Shown: positions 1-9,312, numbered from the stretch's first letter. The stretch is DNA of 64,000 nt from Mycobacterium sp. Marseille-P9652 (GCF_902652685.1 NZ_CACRUY010000001.1:124001-188000); one strand, 5' to 3'. Numbers and translations: made by a program. The notes: generated by a model not told the origin, from the sequence alone.

Positions 1-470
1 AGGTCCTTACCGAACTGCGGATCCTTGATGCCGAAATCCCCGCCGTGCAAAAACAACTGGACGCGCACCCAGTAGCTCTGCGCGATGATGCCGGCGAGCA
101 GGCCGATCGCCACCGGAACCCCGACCCCGACGACCCGCAGCCGGGACATCACGACCGCCCGATAGCGCGCCACCGGGTCGTTGTCGCTGCTCGGCACGAA
201 CACCGGCCGGGTGCGGTATGCCACGGCCAACCCCGCGAACACGATGCCGCCCACCAGCACGCCGGCGATCAGGAACACCAGGATGCGGGTGACCAGCACG
301 GTGGTGAACACCGACCGGTAGCCGAGCTCACCGAACCACAGCCAGTCGACGTAGGCGTCGATCAGGCGCGGGCCGGCGAGCAGCAAGGCGATCACACCCA
401 GTGCGATCAGGATCAGAATCCGGCTACGCCGGGTCAGCTTCGGCATCCTCGCGGTGGGCCGCATTCCCAC
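1..470 (-). CDS. UPF0182 family membrane protein (Rv3193c-like), N-terminal part
   Basis: The first 156 codons of a gene that continues beyond the left edge. The start is a GTG at 470, giving an N-terminus beginning [12 protein letters not shown], which matches my memory of the mycobacterial UPF0182 protein Rv3193c. Three hydrophobic stretches are visible: one directly after the basic N-terminus, one after a loop containing WFGELGYR, and one around residue 125 before LFLHGGDFG. The full family is about 1,000 residues with several N-terminal membrane helices and a large extracytoplasmic domain; its role is not established. It lies upstream of the protease gene and runs the same way. Confidence 0.9.
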   Translation of the reverse strand, partial: MGMRPTARMPKLTRRSRILILIALGVIALLLAGPRLIDAYVDWLWFGELGYRSVFTTVLVTRILVFLIAGVLVGGIVFAGLAVAYRTRPVFVPSSDNDPVARYRAVVMSRLRVVGVGVPVAIGLLAGIIAQSYWVRVQLFLHGGDFGIKDPQFGKD

Positions 471-609
471 GGGCTACGTCTCCCTGATCGTCGGCCAGCA
501 TCTGCTCAGCTGGCGCCGTCCTGCTGTCCGCGGTTGCTGTGGTGGCCACCGATTTGTCTGGACGGTCACAACTGTACGCATCACGGACGGTGGCGTCGGC
601 GGGCTAGAA

Positions 610-1632
610 CTAGCACCTCGGCGGCTGGCCCCCCGACGTGATCGCATGCAGCGCGTCGACCGCCTGGCTGAGCGTCTCGACCTTCACCAGGCGCAAACCG
701 GAGGGGTTGTCGGAGTTCGCCTCGTAACAGTTCTTCGCCGGAACCAGGAACACCGTGGCGCCGGCGGCGTGGGCCGCGGCCATCTTGTGGGTGATGCCGC
801 CGATCTGGCCCACCTTGCCGTCGACGGAGATGGTGCCCGTGCCCGCGATGAAGTTCGACCCGGCCAGGTCGCCGGTGGTGAGCTTGTCCACGACGGCGAG
901 GCTGAACATCAGCCCCGCCGAGGGGCCGCCCACGTTGGCGAGGTTGAAGTCGACGACGAACGGCGCCCAGGGCGCGTCCAGCACCGCGACGCCCATGAAC
1001 CCGTAGTCGCGGTCCTTGTTGGTGCCGAGGGTGATCTGCGCCACGCCGGCGGGCTCGTTCTTGCGGCGGTAGTCGATCGTCACGACCTGGCCGGGCTTGC
1101 TGCTCTTGAGCATTCCGGTGAACTGTTCGACGCCCGTCACCGGCTTGCCGTTCACCGCGTCGATCGCGTCACCGGCCTTCAGCTTGCCCGCCGACGGCCC
1201 GGGGTCGGTGACGTTCGCGACGGTCACCGCGACCGGGTACTTCAGGTAACCCAGCGCGGCGTACTCAGCGCTGTCCTCGGACTCCTTGAAGTCGGCGTTG
1301 TTGGCCTTGTCCACTTCCTCGCGGGACTTGCCCGGCGGGTACACCAGGTCGCGCGGAATCAGCTGCTCCTGACCCGAAAGCCACAGCGTCAGCGCCTCGC
1401 CCAGGCTGAGCTGGTCGCGCTGGGACACCGTCGTCATGTTCAGGTGCCCCGTCGTCGGGTGGGTCTGGGTGCCCTCGATCGCGACCACCTGCTTGCCGTC
1501 CACCTCACCCAGCGTGTCGAAGGTGGGGCCCGGACCCAGCGACACAAACGGCACCGTCACCACGGCGAGCAACACACCGAACACCACGATCGGTACCAGC
1601 GCGACCATCAGGGTCGCAATCCGCCTGTTCAC
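610..1632 (-). CDS. PDZ and Lon-type serine protease (YlbL/Rv3194c family)
   Basis: A membrane-anchored protease. An N-terminal hydrophobic helix (about residues 7-30) is followed by a PDZ-like region (about 120-205) and a C-terminal S16 Lon proteolytic domain. The catalytic Ser is in GGPSAG (about residue 238) and the partner Lys is in GGITHK (about 283); a Ser-Lys spacing near 45 is right for the Lon fold. No ATPase domain is present, as usual in the YlbL family. I chose GTG 1632, giving MNRRIATLM as in the M. tuberculosis protein; an in-frame start at 1665 would add 11 residues. It precedes the UPF0182 gene on the same strand. Confidence 0.9.
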   Translation of the reverse strand: MNRRIATLMVALVPIVVFGVLLAVVTVPFVSLGPGPTFDTLGEVDGKQVVAIEGTQTHPTTGHLNMTTVSQRDQLSLGEALTLWLSGQEQLIPRDLVYPPGKSREEVDKANNADFKESEDSAEYAALGYLKYPVAVTVANVTDPGPSAGKLKAGDAIDAVNGKPVTGVEQFTGMLKSSKPGQVVTIDYRRKNEPAGVAQITLGTNKDRDYGFMGVAVLDAPWAPFVVDFNLANVGGPSAGLMFSLAVVDKLTTGDLAGSNFIAGTGTISVDGKVGQIGGITHKMAAAHAAGATVFLVPAKNCYEANSDNPSGLRLVKVETLSQAVDALHAITSGGQPPRC

Positions 1633-1728
1633 GCCGCTTACCCTAACCGGGCGCCGCCGCGACACGTTCAGCTACGAGCGTGACCCGAGATCGCGCGTCC
1701 GGTTGGCGCGGTGAGTACCGTTGACGGT

Positions 1729-3063
1729 ATGCCTGACCTGCCTTTCGGCTTCTCCAGCGGAGAAGACCCCGAAAACCGCGGCAAGAAAGACCCGGAGTCC
1801 GACGCGGGCGCGTTCGGCATGGGCGGTGACTTCGGCATGGGCGACCTCGGGCAGATCTTCACCCAGCTCGGCCAGATGTTCAGCAGCGCCGGCACCATGA
1901 CCGCGGGCGGCCAGACGTCGGGACCGGTCAACTACGACCTCGCGCGGCGGGTCGCGTCGAGTTCGATCGGCTTTGTCGCACCCATCCCCTCCGCCAGCGA
2001 GAAAGCGATCTCCGACGCGGTCCACCTCGCCGAGACCTGGCTCGACGGTGCCACCGCGCTGCCGGCGGGCACCACCCGCGCGGCGGCGTGGCGGCCCAAC
2101 GACTGGGTCGACAACACGCTGGACACCTGGAAGCGGCTGTGCGACCCGATGGCCGAGCAGATCTCGTCGGTGTGGGCGTCGTCGCTGCCGGAGGAGGCCA
2201 AGGCCATGGCCGGCCCGCTGATGGCGATGATGTCGCAGATGGGCGGCATGGCGTTCGGCTCGCAGCTCGGCCAGGCGCTGGGCCGGCTGTCCCGGGAGGT
2301 GCTGACCTCCACCGATATCGGTCTGCCGTTGGGCCCCAAGGGAATTGCCGCGATCCTGCCCGACGCCCTCGAGTCGTTCTCCGCCGGGCTCGAAGAGCCC
2401 CGCAGCGAGATCCTGACCTTCCTCGCCGCTCGCGAGGCCGCGCACCACCGGCTGTTCAGCCACGTGCCCTGGCTGTCCAGTCAGCTGCTCGGCGCGGTCG
2501 AGGCCTACGCCAGGGGCATGAAGATCGACATGACCGGCATCGAGGAGCTGGCCCGCGACTTCAATCCCGCCACCCTGTCCGACCCGGCGGCCATCGAAAA
2601 CCTGTTGGGCCAAGGTGTTTTCGAGCCCAAGGCCACGCCGGCGCAGACGCAGGCGCTGGAGCGGCTGGAGACGCTGCTCGCGCTGATCGAGGGCTGGGTG
2701 CAGGTGGTGGTGACCGCCGCCCTGGGCGACCGCATCCCGGGCGCGGCCGCGCTCAGCGAGACGCTGCGGCGGCGCCGGGCCAGCGGTGGGCCGGCCGAGC
2801 AAACGTTCGCGACGCTCGTCGGCCTCGAGCTGCGGCCCCGCAAGATGCGCGAGGCCGCCGCGCTGTGGGAGCGCCTGACGGAGGCCGCCGGCGTGGACGC
2901 GCGCGACGCCGTCTGGCAGCACCCCGATCTGCTGCCGTCCGCCGACGACCTCGACGAGCCGGCCGGGTTCATCGACCGCGTCATCGGCGGGGACACGAGC
3001 GGCATCGACGAGGCGATCGCCAGGCTCGAGCAGGAGGGCGACCCCGGCCCGGCGGAGAGCTAG
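1729..3063 (+). CDS. Putative zinc-dependent metalloprotease/hydrolase (Rv3195 family)
   Basis: A 444-residue member of the actinobacterial family annotated as putative hydrolase or zincin (Rv3195-type). The N-terminus MPDLPFGFSSG is the family start, so ATG 1729 is preferred over the in-frame GTG at 1711. After a glycine- and methionine-rich N-terminal segment the protein is helical. An EAAHHRLF segment near residue 236 could be the metal site by analogy with HExxH-like zincins, but this is inference. No signal peptide is seen. It is divergent from the Lon-like protease gene, with 96 bp between the two starts. Confidence 0.88.
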   Translation: MPDLPFGFSSGEDPENRGKKDPESDAGAFGMGGDFGMGDLGQIFTQLGQMFSSAGTMTAGGQTSGPVNYDLARRVASSSIGFVAPIPSASEKAISDAVHLAETWLDGATALPAGTTRAAAWRPNDWVDNTLDTWKRLCDPMAEQISSVWASSLPEEAKAMAGPLMAMMSQMGGMAFGSQLGQALGRLSREVLTSTDIGLPLGPKGIAAILPDALESFSAGLEEPRSEILTFLAAREAAHHRLFSHVPWLSSQLLGAVEAYARGMKIDMTGIEELARDFNPATLSDPAAIENLLGQGVFEPKATPAQTQALERLETLLALIEGWVQVVVTAALGDRIPGAAALSETLRRRRASGGPAEQTFATLVGLELRPRKMREAAALWERLTEAAGVDARDAVWQHPDLLPSADDLDEPAGFIDRVIGGDTSGIDEAIARLEQEGDPGPAES

Positions 3064-3139
3064 GCTCTCCGCTTCACGCTGCCGGGCTGCCGCCCGAGTG
3101 TTACGTTGCAGACCAACCGATGGTCTTAGCGAGCGAAAA

Positions 3140-3877
3140 ATGATCCCCTCCCGGATCGCCACCGCGGTGCGCGCCGCGCTGGCATGCGCGTGCGTCGCCG
3201 GCGTCCCAGTGGTTTCGGCGTGCAGCTCGGCACCGCCCTCGACGCATGCGGCGACCTCGCCGGTTACGACAGCCACCAGCGGCACCCCGGCGAGCGCGAA
3301 CACGGCCGCCGACGGGGTTTACGGCGATCCGGAGGCGGCGGCCAAGTACTGGGTGCAGCAGTCGCTGGAGGACACCTGCGGGCTCGCGTCGGTAGCCGAC
3401 GTGGTCGGTGAGGTCACGGGCAATGCTCCGACCGAGACCCAGATCATCACGCTGGCGCAGCACACACCCTCGGTCATCCGCGACGGTCCGATCTACCTGC
3501 CCACCGGCGACCCCGGCCACGAAACGGAGAAGGGTGGCATCGACATGGCCGACACCGTCGTCCTCCTCCAGCACTACGGCATCAAATCCCAGATGTTCTA
3601 CGACACCGAGCCCGACAAGACCGGGCTGCCGGCGCTGGAACAGTATCTGGGCGCCAACCGCAAGGTGATCGCGTGGGTGAACGGCGGAACGATCCTGGAC
3701 AGCAACGACCAGCGATCCTCGCCCGACCACTTGCTCGTCGTCACCGGGATCGACACCAACGACGAGACCGTTCACCTCAACGACCCCTACGCCGACCACG
3801 CCAACACGAAGGTCAGCATCAAGCGATTCATGACCGCGTGGAAAGTCGGGCAGAAGTCGATCGTCGTCACCGCCTGA
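3140..3877 (+). CDS. C39 peptidase-like lipoprotein
   Basis: A 245-residue predicted lipoprotein. The signal peptide ends in a lipobox VSAC with the lipidated Cys at about residue 28, followed by a Ser/Thr/Ala-rich linker. The mature part looks like a C39-type papain-fold domain: a Cys in DTCGLASVA, a His in DHLLVVTGID, and a following LNDPY that often supplies the third residue. It would act outside the membrane. ATG 3140 places the basic n-region directly before the hydrophobic core. It sits between the Rv3195-like and Rv3196-like genes, where M. tuberculosis has no counterpart as far as I recall. Substrate unknown. Confidence 0.75.
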   Translation: MIPSRIATAVRAALACACVAGVPVVSACSSAPPSTHAATSPVTTATSGTPASANTAADGVYGDPEAAAKYWVQQSLEDTCGLASVADVVGEVTGNAPTETQIITLAQHTPSVIRDGPIYLPTGDPGHETEKGGIDMADTVVLLQHYGIKSQMFYDTEPDKTGLPALEQYLGANRKVIAWVNGGTILDSNDQRSSPDHLLVVTGIDTNDETVHLNDPYADHANTKVSIKRFMTAWKVGQKSIVVTA

Positions 3878-3946
3878 CGGAGCGGCAGGCGGGCCCTGTG
3901 GATAACTGATCCGGACGGTTCCGCGGGCGTGGCACAGTCTCGGTTC

Positions 3947-4531
3947 ATGTCATCGGCCGTGCTCTCCCGGTATGCGTTGGACCCGGCGATGCCGGTGCTG
4001 CTGCGGCCCGACGGCGCCGTCCAGGTGGGCTGGGACCCGCGCCGCGCCGTCCTGGTGCGCCCGCCGGGTGGCCTGGCCGCCGCCGAACTGGCCGCCCTGC
4101 TGCGGTCGATGCGGTCGCCGACGCCGATCGCCGATCTGCAACGGCACGCGGCGCGCAGCGGGCTGGGGGACGCCGACGGGCTGCGCCGCCTCGTCGAGCA
4201 ACTGGTCGGCGCGGGCGTCGTCACCGAGTGCGGCCAGTCCCGGGGACGGGCGGCGTCGATCCGGGTGCACGGCCGCGGGCCCCTGTCGGAACTCCTCGTC
4301 GACGCGCTGCGCTGCTCGGGGGCCCGGGTGGCCCACAGCAGCCAGCCGCACGCCGGGGTGTCGCCCGACGCCGTCGATCTAGTGGTGCTCGCGGACTACC
4401 TGGTCGCCGATCCGCGCCTGGTCCGCGAGCTGCACGGGCAGGGCGTCGCGCACCTCCCGGTACGCGTGCGCGACGGCACAGGCCTGGTCGGGCCGCTCGT
4501 GGTGCCCGGCGTGACCAGCTGCCTTGTATAG
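3947..4531 (+). pseudogene. Rv3196-like cyclodehydratase/TOMM leader-binding protein, 5' part, cut by the element
   Basis: The N-terminal two thirds of a protein of the Rv3196 family, related to TOMM cyclodehydratase/precursor-binding proteins. The reading begins MSSAVLSRYALDP and runs to PGVTSCL. It then enters foreign DNA at 4525 and stops after one further codon (TAG 4529-4531). The missing C-terminus, starting with the same TSCL, is at 47987-48277. In the intact family the next residues form a Cys-x-x-Cys pair that probably binds zinc, so this fragment lacks half of it. A GTG at 3929 could add six residues. Whether the truncated protein is made is unknown. Confidence 0.93.
4517..4524 (+). 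other. attL core
   Basis: The 8-bp sequence agctgcct at the left boundary is identical to 47987-47994. To its left is host coding sequence (…GGC GTG ACC); to its right is element DNA (tgtatagcacta). Large serine integrases cross over at a 2-bp dinucleotide inside such short cores, so the exact crossover lies somewhere in these 8 bases. Confidence 0.9.
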
Positions 4532-4626
4532 CACTAAGGGGGCCTACTTACGTATCGGTTCACCTCCCGCCAGTTGTCACCCACCAGAGGGATACTGGGA
4601 ACACCCGTTCGAGAGGAGGTCAGATA

Positions 4627-5460
4627 GTGCTGACGATGGTGGCGGTCATCGTGGTCGGGTTGATGGCGTGGGTCCTGGCAATGAACGCTGCGGCGCTCTG
4701 GCGACATGCCGAACTGCGACAGGACTACCGACAGACGGTGCGGGCGATCCGGTGGTGGATGTTCCTCCTGGCACCCGCTGTCTTGTTCGTTGTGGTAGCG
4801 GTATCCGCTGCGCTGATCTATTTTCTGCCGTCAATGGCGATCGGTTGGTGGCGACTACTCGGAGGCCAGGGCAACATCGTGCTCGGCCGGACCCACAATG
4901 CTGGCATTGGCTGGCACCTGATGGCGATTGTGTTACCGGTCGGATTCGGGATTCTCGTTCCCCAGCTTGCAGCCGACGAAGAGTTTAAGTACCGGTTGGG
5001 TTCGGAGGACGAGAACCTCCCGCAGCGGTTGCTCCGGCAGTTCCTCTTCGGCATGCGTCACCTGCTGATGGGTATTCCGATCGCGGCAGGTCTGGCGCTG
5101 ACTTTCGGCGGCCTGTACTACATGGCCGTGTACCTGCGGGCTGTCCGGCGACTCTCACCCGAGATTGAGGCAGCGATGCAACCTCCTCGGTTCGAGCGGC
5201 TACCCTACCCCCGCATGGCCGGGACGGCCCGAAGCCGTGAAGACTGGGAGGCACACGACCGAGAGTGGGAGCGGGTCCACGCCGAGAACAGCCGGCTGTT
5301 CGACGAATGGGCTAACTCTCTCGAAGACTTTCCCGAGGCAGCAGCGGAACGCGTCGCGCGATTGAAACGCCGGGCCGTGTTCGAAGCCGCCGCCGCGCAC
5401 GCCGTCTTTAATTGGACCCTCTTAGGCATCCTCGCGGTAATGACGCTGGTCATGCTCTGA
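4627..5460 (+). CDS. Multi-pass membrane protein, unknown
   Basis: The first gene inside the left end. GTG 4627 is chosen because AGGAGGT (4614-4620) sits six bases upstream. The 277-residue product has a membrane helix at the N-terminus, others near residues 45-70, 95-115 and 145-165, a soluble acidic/basic segment (about 175-250) containing heptad-like charged residues, and a last helix at the C-terminus. No enzyme motif is visible. It runs toward the two leftward genes that follow it. Function unknown; it could be a membrane effector or an exclusion protein, but nothing in the sequence decides this. Confidence 0.7.
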   Translation: MLTMVAVIVVGLMAWVLAMNAAALWRHAELRQDYRQTVRAIRWWMFLLAPAVLFVVVAVSAALIYFLPSMAIGWWRLLGGQGNIVLGRTHNAGIGWHLMAIVLPVGFGILVPQLAADEEFKYRLGSEDENLPQRLLRQFLFGMRHLLMGIPIAAGLALTFGGLYYMAVYLRAVRRLSPEIEAAMQPPRFERLPYPRMAGTARSREDWEAHDREWERVHAENSRLFDEWANSLEDFPEAAAERVARLKRRAVFEAAAAHAVFNWTLLGILAVMTLVML

Positions 5461-5537
5461 CTACCCGGGGGCTGCCTGCGTGTCATAACAGGGAATGACC
5501 TAACCCATCTACATGGTGGAAGCCGCCCCGCTGGGGA

Positions 5538-6125
5538 CTACGTGCTGTCCTCGGCGTCGTGCGCAACCTCTATGGGGTCTAGGTTTGCCGGGTCGACGAC
5601 GTACTCGTCCTCACCAGGACGGAGGACATGAAAGTGGGCCAGTAGCTGACTAGCGCCGACCGTGACGGTCCACAATTTGCCCGGCTTCCAGTCGGGCCTG
5701 TCATACCGACGACGCTGAAACCACACAGCCCGGTCACGGTCGACGGTCCACGACATTCCGGTTCTCTTTACACCGCCGCGCCACAGCGTGAGCTTGAAGT
5801 CTGGCGGCGGGGGCGGCCAACTCGGCGGCCAACTCACGAAAGAATCTTCGATATAGCCGACAGCCCGGAACATTGCCAGCCACTCGTGGGTCGGCAGACA
5901 TTGCTCAGGTGGGTCCGACCCTGTCCACGCATAGGCGATAGCGATGGGACGCTGCTCGTTCGGAAGGATTTCCCACAGCCGGGACAGCAGCAAGGGCTGT
6001 TCGTTGGAAACCCCGAAGCCCAGTTCATTGACCAGTGACGTCCAGAGCGTCGTTGGGTCGGCCTGCATTCGGTTGACCGCTTCCTCGATACGCGCATCCA
6101 CATCACCCTGCCCGGCGTTGGTCAT
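5538..6125 (-). CDS. Hypothetical protein with ART-like core
   Basis: A 195-residue soluble protein. The centre has LWRGG followed by GMSWTVDRDRAVWF, which resembles the R-then-S-W-T-x-D-x-x-x-A pattern seen in predicted ADP-ribosyltransferase-like proteins of phages and mobile elements. This is a motif resemblance only; no catalytic Glu could be assigned. A proline-rich loop precedes the motif. It lies 48 bp downstream of the CoiA-like gene and is probably co-transcribed. A decayed relative of its N-terminal half is at about 8800-9015, so the element once carried two copies. Confidence 0.65.
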   Translation of the reverse strand: MTNAGQGDVDARIEEAVNRMQADPTTLWTSLVNELGFGVSNEQPLLLSRLWEILPNEQRPIAIAYAWTGSDPPEQCLPTHEWLAMFRAVGYIEDSFVSWPPSWPPPPPDFKLTLWRGGVKRTGMSWTVDRDRAVWFQRRRYDRPDWKPGKLWTVTVGASQLLAHFHVLRPGEDEYVVDPANLDPIEVAHDAEDST

Positions 6126-6173
6126 GCCTGCGCTCCGAGCACGGCGAGCGCGCTCGACTTGATCAACGCAGGG

Positions 6174-7235
6174 TTATGCCCCACGACGTTCCCTTTGCCA
6201 GCACGCCTCGCAGATGCCGCGGTCGCGGCTGATCGGTGCCCAAAGCGGTTGATGGCAGGTAGAGCAACTCGCTTCTGGTTCGGGCAGCTCGGGGACGCGG
6301 CGCGGTGGCGGTTGGGCTGAGGGGGCCGCTGGTAGTAGCGGTGCACGTTTCTCGACTGCCGGGCGGTCGGTCGGGTGCGCGGTACATTCGCGGGTGACAG
6401 CTTGCACGATTTCCCGCTGCCGTGGTGTCGAGCCGTCCGGTTTCCAAAGCGACGCCCCAGGCCCAGCGCACGAGTCGATGACCTCGATGGCCTCCTTGTA
6501 GGCGAGGCTGACTTGCCCTTTGGCACCTGTCGCGACGGCGACAATCTCGCCGGCGGGCATTAGGACGGCCAATTCGTCGAGCAGCACCGCGGTCGGCTCG
6601 CGGCGATACCACCAGCCCGAGGGGCGGCTGCCGTCCCGTTCGCGAATCAGCTTGCCGATGATCACGCGGGCGCTGTTGGCCGGCGGCATAACGTCCCAGC
6701 CTCGCACGGTCAGCCGGGCGGTTGGAACATGATCGGCCCAGTCGGGGTCGCGTTCGGTGTCGCTTACCCACGCCGTGGGCCAGCCCGCCTCAAACGACTT
6801 CATTGCGCGGACCTTGGCCCGGGCTCGTGACAGCTGAGAGCGCTGAACTTCAAACCCAACATCATGCAACCCGCTAACCGCGACGTCGAGGCGGGTGCCG
6901 TTCCCGGTCGACTTCTCCAGCACCGCGGGCAGGCCGGCCTCGGCGGCGGCCCGGCAGGTGTATTCCGCCTGCCGGCGGTGCTCGTCGGACATGGTGGTTA
7001 TGCGGTGACAGTGCCCATCAGAGTTGCCGCCCGGGTAATGCCTCGCATAGAAGCGGCCGGTGTGGTGTCGGTAGACGTACATTGGCTCACCGTTGCCCAG
7101 GCAGGTGAGCACGGCGGGCGCCGGTGGCGGGTCGATGTGCCCATGCAGGCTGACGATCTCGTTGTAAAGCCCGGCGGGCAGTTCGGCGAGGTCGATGTCG
7201 ATGCCGCGTGGATTGTAGCGAACGAGGGTGGTCAT
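6174..7235 (-). CDS. CoiA-like putative nuclease with C-terminal zinc ribbon
   Basis: A 353-residue protein. The region around residues 80-170 has SDEHRRQAEYT, then a D in RLDVAV and FEVQRS: the spacing of the CoiA-like domain, whose D-to-ExQ signature is a restriction-endonuclease fold active site. The C-terminus carries two Cys pairs, CSTC and CEAC, forming a probable zinc ribbon. CoiA-like proteins act on DNA during competence or in mobile elements. ATG 7235 is chosen because the upstream extension to 7295 has no conserved look. It is followed by the ART-like gene on the same strand. Confidence 0.65.
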   Translation of the reverse strand: MTTLVRYNPRGIDIDLAELPAGLYNEIVSLHGHIDPPPAPAVLTCLGNGEPMYVYRHHTGRFYARHYPGGNSDGHCHRITTMSDEHRRQAEYTCRAAAEAGLPAVLEKSTGNGTRLDVAVSGLHDVGFEVQRSQLSRARAKVRAMKSFEAGWPTAWVSDTERDPDWADHVPTARLTVRGWDVMPPANSARVIIGKLIRERDGSRPSGWWYRREPTAVLLDELAVLMPAGEIVAVATGAKGQVSLAYKEAIEVIDSCAGPGASLWKPDGSTPRQREIVQAVTRECTAHPTDRPAVEKRAPLLPAAPSAQPPPRRVPELPEPEASCSTCHQPLWAPISRDRGICEACWQRERRGA

Positions 7236-7419
7236 GCAATCGCGTCGTTCCGGTGGTTCTTGCTGTGCTCGCAGCCGTCGATGAGGGGTCGGCATCAGTC
7301 GGCAACCGTGACGTCACCAAGGATAATCCCGCCACGAACCCAGCGTCACGTGCGCCGAGACAACCCGCACCTGGCGACGTCATTTCAGCGACGAGAACCG
7401 ACAGAACCGATGGCCCTTC

Positions 7420-7587
7420 GTGTTGCGGCTCGGCATCATCGCGATCATCGCGGGCCTCGTCGTCGGAAACACCAACATCTCACTCGCCTCGGCGCAGGGC
7501 ATCTCGTGCGGCTCTGCGTTCCGCGGCGGCTCGGGCAGCCTCTACCCGAAGCAATCTCGGGCAGCTCACGCTGTATGGGTACCTTGA
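7420..7587 (+). pseudogene. Remnant of a small exported or membrane protein
   Basis: A short open frame that reads as one hydrophobic helix (LGIIAIIAGLVVG) followed by QGISCGSAF. That helix-then-Cys layout occurs in small actinobacterial membrane proteins, which normally continue to a second Cys that is absent here. The frame is closed upstream by a TAA near 7324 and starts only at a GTG. The rest of 7236-7656 holds nothing else I can support. Best read as a decayed gene. Confidence 0.3.
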
Positions 7588-7656
7588 TGCTGGGCCGACA
7601 GTCACCCGATCGACCCTGCAAACGCGCCGAACCTAGTGGGCAAAGCGCACCTTAGG

Positions 7657-8442
7657 CTACGTCGCTGACCGCTTTGGTTTTTCGACGTGAGTGTCGATCA
7701 GAAAGCCCGCGACGGCGAAGCCGGCATTGACGGCCAGCTTCGCGTGCCGAGGTGCGGGTCGGACGGAAGCCTTGCCACGTCCGTGGGAGTCGCTGAGGCT
7801 GTTGCGCATCGCCGCCAGCCCATTCACGACGGTGCCTACCCCACTTAGAATCTGCTTGATGATTTGCTCGGTATGTTGATCCGGTGCGATGTCCATAGCC
7901 GCCGCAGCCGCCTTGTACAGCTTCGAGAGCTCGCCGCTGTCGTCGTACGGAGCGCCACGCTCTTCACAGATGTGTTTGCAGATGCTCTCCAGCGTGGTCC
8001 TCGTCGCGGTGATCGCACCCTCGGGGTCACTGACGACCTTGGCCAGGGCGGAATCCCACGTCCGCCGGACTGCTTCCCAGTCCTCGAGTTGGTCGAGCCT
8101 GTCCGAGGCGGCCATTGCGCCCGGCGCAGCCCCCTCGAGCAACATGCCGCGCAACTTGGCGATGTGCTCATCTGAGGGCCTTGGGTACTTACTTGGACCG
8201 TCGTATGTGCAGAGGTCGAGCAGGAGGCGACGTTGGTCATCGACCGAGAGGCTATCGAGCCCTGTTTGGAACAGTTCCCAGCGGGAAGGACCGCCACTAC
8301 CCATGGTGTACGGACCGAGCACGTCGGTGTAGTCGGCGAACAGTTGGTGAATCTCGGGGCCACTGAACCCGGTGTCGCGCGCGAACATATCGGTCGCGAG
8401 CTTGACGATGCGATACGGCAACCCGACCTTCGGCTTCGGCAC
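7657..8442 (-). CDS. Abortive-infection C-terminal domain (Abi_C) protein
   Basis: A 261-residue protein. The C-terminal half matches the Abi_C pattern: DPEGAITATRTTLES followed by CKHI, a short loop, then a helix, GLAAMRNSLSDSHG, and a last helical segment with NAGFAVAGFL. The N-terminal half is helical and unrecognised. Proteins with this domain are linked to phage abortive infection, though the mechanism is unclear. GTG 8442 is chosen because TGGAAGG (8451-8457) lies eight bases upstream and the N-terminus MPKPKVGLPYR follows; a TTG at 8472 is possible. It is a stand-alone gene in the island. Confidence 0.72.
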   Translation of the reverse strand: MPKPKVGLPYRIVKLATDMFARDTGFSGPEIHQLFADYTDVLGPYTMGSGGPSRWELFQTGLDSLSVDDQRRLLLDLCTYDGPSKYPRPSDEHIAKLRGMLLEGAAPGAMAASDRLDQLEDWEAVRRTWDSALAKVVSDPEGAITATRTTLESICKHICEERGAPYDDSGELSKLYKAAAAAMDIAPDQHTEQIIKQILSGVGTVVNGLAAMRNSLSDSHGRGKASVRPAPRHAKLAVNAGFAVAGFLIDTHVEKPKRSAT

Positions 8443-8562
8443 GATCACATCCTTCCACCTGGGGTTGACCAATCCTGACCCCCTAACTCCCGGCGAGCCG
8501 TCCCAGGAACAGGCAGATGGTTTCCGCTTTGTAACCTTGCTGACCGGCGTATAACAAGCGGG

Positions 8563-8796
8563 ATGAGGCTAATCGCGACAGCGGTGGCAGCACTGCTGAC
8601 GATGGGGATGACGTGGGCCGCTCCGGCACCGCTGTCGCCATCGTGCGATTACGTGAACGTCGATAATCAGTGTCGGCCGGGCCCCGATCACAGCCAAGAC
8701 GGAGGCGGTCTAGAGCTTCCCTGCCGTGACGGCACGACCAGCCATGCGACGCATCGACAGGGTGCCTGTTCGGGCCATGGGGGCATTGCACACTAG
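8563..8796 (+). CDS. Small secreted protein, DUF3761-like
   Basis: A 77-residue protein with a clear signal peptide ending near AAPAPL. The mature part has two Cys around NQC and LPC, and ends in the DUF3761-like pattern CRDGTTSHATHRQGACSGHGG. It would be exported and probably disulfide-bonded. DUF3761 usually ends a few residues later with a hydrophobic tail, so the C-terminus may be slightly short. No clear ribosome binding site precedes the ATG. It is divergent from the Abi_C gene. Confidence 0.55.
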   Translation: MRLIATAVAALLTMGMTWAAPAPLSPSCDYVNVDNQCRPGPDHSQDGGGLELPCRDGTTSHATHRQGACSGHGGIAH

Positions 8797-8799
8797 CCC

Positions 8800-9015
8800 G
8801 AGCAGACCAAAATCGCCCGCAGACGCCGGGGCCACTGGGGCGTTCGACCACGCTTCGCCCGGGTGATGCAGGGGCAGAACCACGCCGAGGTGATGGCGAT
8901 GAGACTGGTTGTCAGGGAGCTCGTCCAACAGCCGGGACAGCAGCAAGTGCTGCTCAACGAAGCGGAATCCCACTCGTGACCAGAGTTATGACCAGAGCGT
9001 CTCGAAGGCCGGCCG
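8800..9015 (-). pseudogene. Decayed copy of the ART-like gene (N-terminal fragment)
   Basis: On the minus strand this stretch aligns with part of the 5538-6125 gene. The bases cagccgggacagcagcaag are shared exactly with 5980-5998, and gaccagagcgtc echoes gtccagagcgtc. The translation EQHLLLSRLLDELPDNQ parallels EQPLLLSRLWEILPNEQ in the intact protein, then the match moves to another frame (SLIAITSAW against PIAIAYAW). At least one frameshift and loss of the C-terminal half make this a pseudogene. Confidence 0.6.
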
Positions 9016-9312
9016 ACCGGAAAATCACGTAGGTCTTGAGCCGAGGTCAAAGCCGCGAACAGAGAGAATCAAGTACAAGTGCGAGCCCGCGGGCGCTTTT
9101 CGGCACCGGCAAATGGGCCAATTGGTGTGTAGGGTCCGCGTTTAGGTTGCGTGACCTCGGGCTTTGCGAGCGGGAGGCGCGCTCGGCCACCAAACTTCTT
9201 TCAAATATCTGGCCAGCAAGTACCACGCCCTGGAAGGCCAGCAAGTGGTACTTAGCCAAACCCGCGTCCTGCGACCCTGTCGGTGCACCATGCTCAGGAG
9301 CCAACTGTTGCC

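Noticed and set aside
454-1683. Long rightward frame opposite the Lon-like protease
   Set aside because: His/Arg/Val-rich translation typical of the antisense of high-GC mycobacterial genes; the minus strand encodes a complete known protein.
1672-3303. Long leftward frame opposite the Rv3195-like gene
   Set aside because: Composition is typical antisense shadow; the plus strand matches a conserved family.
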